From Synechococcus sp. UW140 (GTDB taxonomy: Bacteria > Cyanobacteriota > Cyanobacteriia > PCC-6307 > Cyanobiaceae), in the NCBI GenBank assembly GCA_945878795.1, contig CAMDWF010000176.1:1-5514 (forward strand): a stretch of 5,514 nucleotides of DNA. The letters are read 5' to 3'. The notes beneath the pieces were generated by a model. The model ran no database searches and was not told the origin of the DNA. It saw only the letters and a program-made list of their open reading frames with translations. Position 1 is the stretch's first letter, and each line of letters starts with the position of its first letter. Shown piece after piece: positions 1 through 3,766 of this stretch. Both the position numbers and the translations under genes were made by a program.

Positions 1-412
1 CGGGCTTTTTCTCTTGAAGTTTTGAAACTCTTTGTTGCTCATCCCAGAAACCTCGTTGGCCCACTGTCGCATTCAGATCTGATTATGTAATGATAGCCAT
101 AATTCCGCCAGAATCAAGTCCACTTAACAATTTTCGAGGTGCCCTTAAATGGAATTTAAAGTCGCCTATCGGCCGTAGGGTATGGGTCAACTCTGTACCA
201 TCACTAGCTTCCATTCATCACTTTTGGTGGCACCGGACACCTTTTGTTTAACCTCGACCGACCCTCATGTACCGATGACCATCAGACCCGGGGGGGTGTC
301 TCACACCCTGTAGGTCGGCTAAGCCGATCGGGGCCCTAGAGCCCTTGGGCAGGTCACCCCCCTTGACTGCGGGGCCATGGATCTCCGATAAGGGTTCTTT
401 GATGGAGCGGCC
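1..412. other. Non-coding region upstream of argF
   Basis: No credible gene is seen on either strand. The first ten bases (CGGGCTTTTT) look like the distal arm and T-tract of an intrinsic terminator whose other arm lies outside the window. Positions ~60-290 are noticeably more AT-rich than the genes and contain a small perfect inverted repeat, TTAAAT-GGA-ATTTAA (145-159). From ~285 the DNA becomes very GC-rich and holds a chain of short hairpins: GGGTGT/ACACCC (294-308), GGTCGG/CCGATC with one G-T pair (313-329), and GGGC/GCCC (331-344). I recognise no named RNA family. Confidence 0.6.
363..392 (+). promoter_or_regulatory. Possible sigma-70-type promoter of argF
   Basis: TTGACT (363-368, 5 of 6 to the -35 consensus) is followed after 18 bases by GATAAG (387-392, 4 of 6 to the -10 consensus). 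A transcript from here would start near position 399 and keep the GGAG ribosome site at 404-407. The leader would be only about 14 nt. The match is modest and GC-rich DNA gives chance hits, so this is a candidate only; a more distant promoter in the AT-rich part upstream is equally possible. Confidence 0.3.
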
Positions 413-1357
413 ATGGCCTGCCTCGACGGCGCCCTCGCCGGCCTCGCTGGCGCTGATTTTCTCTCTTCCAGCGATCTGGACCGCGCTGAGGTGGAGGCCC
501 TGCTCACCCTTGCTGCCCAGCTCAAGGCAGGTAGCCAGCGGTTTGATCTGACGGGCCGGGTTCTGGGCTTGATCTTCTCCAAGGCGTCCACCCGCACCCG
601 AGTCAGCTTCACCGTGGCCATGGCCCGCCTCGGCGGCCAGACCATCGACCTGCTGCCGCTCGTCACCCAGGTGGGTCGGGGGGAACCGATCGCCGATACG
701 GCCCGGGTGCTGAGTCGCTATTGCGATGCATTGGCGATTCGCACATTCGCCCAGGCGGACCTAGCCGATTATGCCCATTGGGCCTCGATCCCGGTGATCA
801 ATGCGCTCACCGACGAGGAGCACCCCTGCCAGGCCCTCGCCGACTTCCTCACCCTGCGGGAGGCCTTCGGGTATCTGGAGGGCCTGAACCTGGCCTATGT
901 CGGTGATGGCAACAACGTGGCCCATTCGCTCATGCTCATGGGCGCCTTGCTGGGGGTGAACGTGTGCATCGGCACGCCCGAGGGGTTTGCCCCTGATCCG
1001 GCCGTGGTGGCGCGGGCCGAGGCCTTGGCTGCCGGTCGTGCTCAAATCACCGTCGTTCACGAGCCCGTGGCTGCTGTGCGCGGCGCCCATGCCCTTTACA
1101 CCGATGTCTGGGCCTCGATGGGGCAGGAGCAGGAGCAGGCTGAACGGGAGCGGGCATTTCGGGGCTGGTGCCTTGATGGGGCCCTGCTGGCGGAAGCCGA
1201 CAGCCGGGCCATCGTGCTGCACTGCCTGCCGGCCCACCGCGGCGAGGAGATCAGCGCCGCCGTGATCGAAGGCGACCAGAGCCGCGTCTTTGATCAGGCC
1301 GAGAACCGGATGCACGTCCAACAGGCCCTTTTGGCGGCCCTATTGGCTCCCGGCTGA
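413..1357 (+). CDS. argF: Ornithine carbamoyltransferase
   Basis: This cytosolic enzyme transfers the carbamoyl group of carbamoyl phosphate to ornithine, giving citrulline in arginine biosynthesis. The 314-residue length is normal for the family, and the signatures appear in order. S-T-R-T-R at 59-63 binds carbamoyl phosphate. H-P-C-Q is at 137-140. The ornithine-side segment D-V-W-A-S-M-G-Q-E is at 231-239. H-C-L-P at 270-273 carries the catalytic cysteine. The D-x-x-x-S-M-G motif favours ornithine over aspartate carbamoyltransferase. The ATG at 413 has GGAG at 404-407 with good spacing; the nearest upstream in-frame ATG (377) runs into a stop after four codons. The gene looks complete, and lexA starts 73 bases downstream on the same strand. 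No ArgR-type operator was recognised. Confidence 0.96.
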   Translation: MACLDGALAGLAGADFLSSSDLDRAEVEALLTLAAQLKAGSQRFDLTGRVLGLIFSKASTRTRVSFTVAMARLGGQTIDLLPLVTQVGRGEPIADTARVLSRYCDALAIRTFAQADLADYAHWASIPVINALTDEEHPCQALADFLTLREAFGYLEGLNLAYVGDGNNVAHSLMLMGALLGVNVCIGTPEGFAPDPAVVARAEALAAGRAQITVVHEPVAAVRGAHALYTDVWASMGQEQEQAERERAFRGWCLDGALLAEADSRAIVLHCLPAHRGEEISAAVIEGDQSRVFDQAENRMHVQQALLAALLAPG

Positions 1358-1370
1358 GCGGAATTCAGCC
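1352..1370 (+). other. Small stem-loop at the argF stop codon
   Basis: GGCTGA (1352-1357, including the argF stop) pairs perfectly with TCAGCC (1365-1370) around a 7-base loop. No T-tract follows, so it is at best a weak or factor-assisted end to the argF transcript. It separates argF from the lexA promoter region. Confidence 0.3.
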
Positions 1371-1376
1371 CAAAAC

Positions 1377-1405
1377 TGGACAAAAGCCCCGCGAGACGGT
1401 ACATC
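1377..1405 (+). promoter_or_regulatory. Possible lexA promoter overlapping the LexA box
   Basis: TGGACA (1377-1382) matches 5 of 6 bases of the -35 consensus. After a 17-base spacer, TACATC (1400-1405) matches only 3 of 6 of the -10 consensus but keeps the leading TA. The putative -10 lies inside the LexA operator, which is where a repressor would block RNA polymerase. The -10 is weak, so the exact start point is uncertain. Confidence 0.35.
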
Positions 1406-1411
1406 TGTACC
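1398..1411 (+). promoter_or_regulatory. LexA operator (cyanobacterial SOS box)
   Basis: GGTACATCTGTACC fits the described cyanobacterial LexA consensus RGTAC-N3-DGTWCB at every defined position and is an inverted repeat (GGTAC...GTACC). It ends 19 bases before the GTG start of lexA, so it predicts negative autoregulation of lexA. Position and perfect match make this a confident call. No second full match was seen elsewhere in the window. Confidence 0.9.
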
Positions 1412-1430
1412 AGAGATTCGCCATCCGCCG

Positions 1431-2042
1431 GTGCCCGCCCCCCAGCAGCTCACCTCCGCCCAGCAGGAGCTCTACGAATGGTTGCAGGATTATATTTCCA
1501 GCCATCGCCACAGCCCTTCGATCCGCCAAATGGTCGAGGCCATGGGATTGCGATCGCCGGCTCCGATCCAAAGCCGTCTGCGCCACCTGCAGCAGAAGGG
1601 CTGGATCACCTGGCAGGAGGGCCAGGCCCGCACCCTGCAGTTGCTGGGGGGCGGCCCTGCTGGCATCCCCGTTCTCGGATCGGTGGCGGCGGGGGGATTG
1701 ATCGATCCGGCCGCCGATGATCGCGACCGTCTCGACCTCAAGCCCCTGCTGGAGAACCGCGACCTCTTCGCCCTAACCGTGAACGGGGATTCGATGGTGG
1801 AAGCCCACATCGCCCATGGCGACGTGGTGCTGATGGAGCCGGTGGCTGATCCCTCGCAGCTGCGGGACGGCGCCATCGTCAGCGCCCTAGTGGCCGGTAG
1901 TGGCACCACCCTCAAGCACTTCCATCGTCAGGGGCGCAAGGTGCGCCTTGAGGCTGCCAATCAGGCCTATCCGCCCTTGCTGCTTCCCGCCGACCAGGTG
2001 CAGATCCAGGGGCGGCTTGTGGCGGTCTGGCGCCAGCTCTGA
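1431..2042 (+). CDS. lexA: LexA repressor, self-cleaving SOS regulator
   Basis: The product represses SOS genes and cleaves itself when RecA filaments signal DNA damage. Starting at GTG 1431 it has 203 residues, normal for LexA. The N-terminal winged helix-turn-helix covers about 7-72 (typical P-S-I-R-Q-M-V-E-A-M-G around 29-39, then L-R-H-L-Q-Q-K-G-W-I). The cleavage site is Ala87-Gly88 in V-A-A-G-G. The S24-type peptidase dyad is Ser121 (N-G-D-S-M-V-E) and Lys162 (T-L-K-H-F), so self-cleavage should be possible. The reading frame stays open upstream into argF (to 1290), but those codons do not resemble LexA and would run across the operator, so GTG 1431 is preferred. No clear Shine-Dalgarno precedes it. 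Confidence 0.94.
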   Translation: MPAPQQLTSAQQELYEWLQDYISSHRHSPSIRQMVEAMGLRSPAPIQSRLRHLQQKGWITWQEGQARTLQLLGGGPAGIPVLGSVAAGGLIDPAADDRDRLDLKPLLENRDLFALTVNGDSMVEAHIAHGDVVLMEPVADPSQLRDGAIVSALVAGSGTTLKHFHRQGRKVRLEAANQAYPPLLLPADQVQIQGRLVAVWRQL

Positions 2043-2050
2043 GGACCGCC
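2021..2050 (+). other. Stem-loop spanning the lexA stop codon
   Basis: GGCGGTC (2021-2027) is perfectly complementary to GACCGCC (2044-2050). The intervening bases include the palindrome TGGCGCCA (2028-2035). No T-run follows, so it is not a classical intrinsic terminator, but it may slow or stabilise the lexA transcript end. Confidence 0.3.
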
Positions 2051-2094
2051 AGCATGTATGTTGGTTGGGCGATGGATAAGACCGTCGCATCAAT

Positions 2095-2167
2095 GGGGCC
2101 ATAGCTCAGCTGGTAGAGCACCTGCATGGCATGCAGGGGGTCAGCGGTTCGAATCCGCTTGGCTCCA
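2095..2167 (+). tRNA. tRNA-Ala(GGC)
   Basis: The 73-base gene folds as a full cloverleaf. The acceptor arm is GGGGCCA (2095-2101) with TGGCTCC (2160-2166), including one G-T pair. The D arm is GCTC/GAGC. The anticodon stem is CCTGC/GCAGG with loop ATGGCAT, giving anticodon GGC at 2128-2130. The T arm is AGCGG/CCGCT with loop TTCGAAT. The discriminator is A2167, and CCA is not encoded. It reads GCC/GCU alanine codons. The 3' ends of tRNA genes are favoured attachment sites of tyrosine integrases, and foreign-looking genes begin downstream, so this may be the attachment site of the element. A second copy of its 3' end is not present in the window. Confidence 0.97.
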
Positions 2168-2183
2168 TCCTCAAATCTCTTTC

Positions 2184-2214
2184 ACCGTCTGGCTTTTGGG
2201 CCAGGCGGTTTTTT
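2184..2214 (+). terminator. Intrinsic terminator after tRNA-Ala
   Basis: The arms ACCGTCTGGC (2184-2193) and GCCAGGCGGT (2200-2209) form a 10-bp stem with one G-T pair and a 6-base loop. A run of six T (2209-2214) follows. It starts 17 bases after the tRNA and should end the tRNA transcript and isolate it from the accessory genes. Confidence 0.92.
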
Positions 2215-2238
2215 CGTGTTGGGACTTGGAAGACGAAG

Positions 2239-2258
2239 TGGGCGCAGAAATGGGCGCA
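2239..2258 (+). repeat. Direct repeat TGGGCGCA x2
   Basis: Two identical 8-bp copies (2239-2246 and 2251-2258) start 12 bases apart, and a T7 run follows the second. They lie 25 bases after the tRNA terminator. They could be integrase arm-type sites or the remnant of a coding end. Chance is not excluded for so short a repeat. Confidence 0.4.
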
Positions 2259-2373
2259 TTTTTTTCGCGGCCCCCACGATGAGGACCCGGCCATGGGCCA
2301 ATCAGATCCACGGGGGGTTGACAAGGTGAGACAGGTGATGCATTGTCTAGTCACTGATGCACACCAGCGGCAA

Positions 2374-2435
2374 GGCGTGACGCCGTGGCTATCGGCCGCG
2401 CTGGTGATCCATGGTCCACGGTTAGGCGTGATGCC
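2374..2435. repeat. Imperfect inverted repeat with GGCGTGAYGCC at both ends
   Basis: GGCGTGACGCC (2374-2384) and GGCGTGATGCC (2425-2435) are near-identical and each nearly self-complementary. Inside them, CCGTGG (2383-2388) is complementary to CCACGG (2416-2421). The whole therefore forms an extended imperfect inverted repeat of ~15-20 bp arms around a ~27-base centre. It might be a protein-binding site, a hairpin in RNA, or a small mobile repeat unit. Confidence 0.45.
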
Positions 2436-2561
2436 GGCCAGTCAGGGCACCCAAGATCAATAAACGCTTAATGCGGATTTGATTTAGGGAACCTGTCACA
2501 TTAGGAGTGATTCCTGTTGTGAGGTTTGAGTTCGATTCAATCAACTTAATCCTCCAGTTCC

Positions 2562-2801
2562 ATGGCATTCCAAGAAAAGAGGTGGCTGCCTACTGGGCAA
2601 GCCGCCTTAGCCCTAGGCGTATCCTCTCGCACACTGAAGCGATACGCAGACCTTCACGATTTCCTGATTGAGGGGAAGCATTGGAGGTTCGGACCGCTTA
2701 GCAACTCTCCACGGCAATGGAATGTTGAGGCCTGTGCTGATGCCCTCTATTACAGAGGCCGTGCACAACGGCAGGCGCTGACAGCCTCTCCTGCGGTTTG
2801 A
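2562..2801 (+). CDS. Excisionase/AlpA-like helix-turn-helix protein
   Basis: A 79-residue protein with a compact DNA-binding domain at about 8-30: W-L-P-T-G-Q-A-A-L-A-L-G-V-S-S-R-T-L-K-R-Y, the pattern of MerR/excisionase-type winged helices. It continues with G-K-H-W-R-F-G (38-44) and a P-R-Q-W-N-V segment near 50-55, which looks like the wing. Small proteins of this kind act as excisionases (directing integrase towards excision) or as regulators of integrated elements; which role applies here is inference. ATG 2562 is the only start in this frame after an upstream stop (TAA 2547-2549). It has no Shine-Dalgarno, so a leaderless or weak start is likely. It is the first ORF of the accessory operon; the next starts 9 bases after its stop. 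Confidence 0.75.
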   Translation: MAFQEKRWLPTGQAALALGVSSRTLKRYADLHDFLIEGKHWRFGPLSNSPRQWNVEACADALYYRGRAQRQALTASPAV

Positions 2802-2810
2802 GGTGCAGCC

Positions 2811-2885
2811 ATGAAGACCTTGGAAGGCCCTGCTGTCTGTCCGCGGCATTGGACAAATCCGTTGCCCGTTGAGGTGGCCCGATGA
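2811..2885 (+). CDS. 24-residue mini-ORF, possible coupling peptide
   Basis: This short frame encodes M-K-T-L-E-G-P-A-V-C-P-R-H-W-T-N-P-L-P-V-E-V-A-R. I recognise no family; one Cys and one His are present but no zinc motif and no membrane segment. It has a good ribosome site, TTGAGGTG (2798-2805), overlapping the stop of the preceding HTH gene. The same eight bases recur at 2869-2876 before the next gene. Its TGA overlaps the primase ATG as ATGA (2882-2885). Position and signals suggest it is translated and couples the HTH gene to the primase, but it may simply be a leader. Length alone makes chance possible. Confidence 0.45.
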   Translation: MKTLEGPAVCPRHWTNPLPVEVAR

Positions 2886-3766
2886 ATGCCACTTCTCTCC
2901 TGGCCACCATCCCACCCGAGATCCGCCCGCATCTCATCCCCGTGGGTGCCAATAAGGCGCCGATCCACAACAACTGGCAGGTGCCCTCCCTGCGGTTCAG
3001 CGATCACCAGCTTCTGAGGGCCGCGGCCATCGGTTTGCGGCTGGGACACAGCGGCATCCTTGCCACCGACCTCGACCCTCCCGACGACAATCCAGGCGCT
3101 GGTGAGTTCCGCTTCCGGGAGGTTACTGGCCACCCGACTGCCGACCTACCGCCCTCCTGGTGCTGGAGCAGCGGCAGACCGGGCCGCCGACAGATCGGGC
3201 TGATCGTGCCCATTAGCCTGCGCACCGGCCTCAAGCCTGCCTCTCATGGCGCCCTGGAGTTCCGTTGGCTGGGCCAGCAAAGCGTCATCCATGGCGCCCA
3301 CCCCATCACCGGAACCTACCGCTGGTGGCCCGGTTGCAGCCCGGTGGAGATAGAGCTCGCCGAGGCCCCGGACTGGTTGATCGAGGCGATGCGCCCGGCA
3401 CCGCCGAAGCCCTATCTGCCCCGTGTGGCCCACAGCAGCGGTGAACGTACGCCTGTGGATTGGGCGCGCTATTACCTCGACTTCTGGCCGAATCACGACC
3501 TCGATTACAACGATGGATGGTGGCCCACCATCTGCGCCCTTCACCGTGCTGGGCTCCCGGTCGAAGAGGCCCGCGCATGGAGCGCCAGCAGCGGGAAACA
3601 CACCGACAGCGAGTTCTTCAGCCAATGGGAAAAAGTAGGCCGCCGGGTCCACGGCTACGGCATCGAGTGGCTGGGCTCCGTCACCAAGGGCAACCGCCCG
3701 GTACGCCAGGACGAGCGGATCGAGTGGCCACCCCACCCCACCGGGGAGGATCCCAGCAATGGCTGA
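2882..3766 (+). CDS. Prim-Pol / PriCT-2 type DNA primase of a mobile element
   Basis: A 294-residue protein that by family resemblance would make primers for replication of the element. The N-terminal ~20-170 resembles bifunctional primase-polymerase (archaeo-eukaryotic primase) domains: K25 in A-N-K-A-P, the metal-binding D-L-D at 63-65, an S-G-R-P-G-R-R-Q block at 97-104, L-E-F-R at 125-128 and a P-I-T-G-T-Y-R-W segment at 141-148. Residues ~192-268 resemble the PriCT-2 helical domain (D-Y-N-D-G-W-W, then A-R-A-W-S-A-S-S-G-K-H, then F-S-Q-W-E-K). The usual motif II histidine is not apparent; Gln104 stands about there. The start has GAGGTGG at 2871-2877 and the ATGA overlap. The stop overlaps the helicase start by 8 bases, so both are likely made together. 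Family call is by eye. Confidence 0.75.
   Translation: MNATSLLATIPPEIRPHLIPVGANKAPIHNNWQVPSLRFSDHQLLRAAAIGLRLGHSGILATDLDPPDDNPGAGEFRFREVTGHPTADLPPSWCWSSGRPGRRQIGLIVPISLRTGLKPASHGALEFRWLGQQSVIHGAHPITGTYRWWPGCSPVEIELAEAPDWLIEAMRPAPPKPYLPRVAHSSGERTPVDWARYYLDFWPNHDLDYNDGWWPTICALHRAGLPVEEARAWSASSGKHTDSEFFSQWEKVGRRVHGYGIEWLGSVTKGNRPVRQDERIEWPPHPTGEDPSNG
3743..3750 (+). promoter_or_regulatory. Strong ribosome binding site of the helicase gene
   Basis: GGGGAGGA lies 8 bases before ATG 3759, inside the last codons of the primase gene. It fixes the helicase start and indicates that the helicase can be initiated efficiently by itself as well as through the 8-base overlap. Confidence 0.75.

Larger units (their letters stand above)
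2215..2561. other. Non-coding left end of the accessory module
   Basis: About 350 bases between the tRNA terminator and the first accessory ORF hold no convincing gene. The open frames here begin inside the tRNA and lack domain signals. The stretch carries several repeats: the TGGGCGCA pair (2239-2258), a degenerate copy of the 3'-cluster motif (2316-2334), TGATGCA twice (2336-2342 and 2355-2361), and a large imperfect inverted repeat (2374-2435). There is also a dyad TCACA/TGTGA (2496-2500 and 2518-2522) about 40 bases before the HTH gene. Such density fits integrase/excisionase arm sites, operators or an eroded gene, but none is proven. The operon promoter should lie here; no good -35/-10 pair was found. 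Confidence 0.5.

Noticed and set aside
181..205. Possible second LexA box around TGTACC (195-200) upstream of argF
   Set aside because: Only one half-site is present; the partner half with correct spacing is missing.
319..666. Minus-strand 115-codon ORF opposite the argF start
   Set aside because: Its Arg/Ser/Ala-rich composition is typical of the shadow of a GC-rich gene, and argF on the other strand is certain.
1290..1430. N-terminal extension of lexA back to ATG 1290
   Set aside because: The extension overlaps argF out of frame, covers the LexA operator and does not resemble any LexA N-terminus; GTG 1431 gives the normal length.
1550..1557. GCGATCGC (HIP1 palindrome, common in many cyanobacteria)
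   Set aside because: One copy in 5.5 kb of GC-rich DNA is not meaningful evidence of enrichment or function.
2106..2354. Minus-strand ORF of 82 codons whose end reads through the tRNA (P-S-G-F-E-P-L-T-P-C-M-P-C-R-C-S-T)
   Set aside because: This is the familiar spurious translation of a tRNA gene's antisense strand and has no domain of its own.
2131..2463. Plus-strand ORF of 110 codons running from inside the tRNA into the intergenic region
   Set aside because: It starts within the tRNA, crosses the terminator, has no ribosome site and shows no recognisable motif.
2521..2550. T-arm-like sequence (GAGTTCGATTC) as a duplicated tRNA end / attachment repeat
   Set aside because: The flanking stems do not pair and it does not match the tRNA-Ala 3' end beyond the common TTCGA core.
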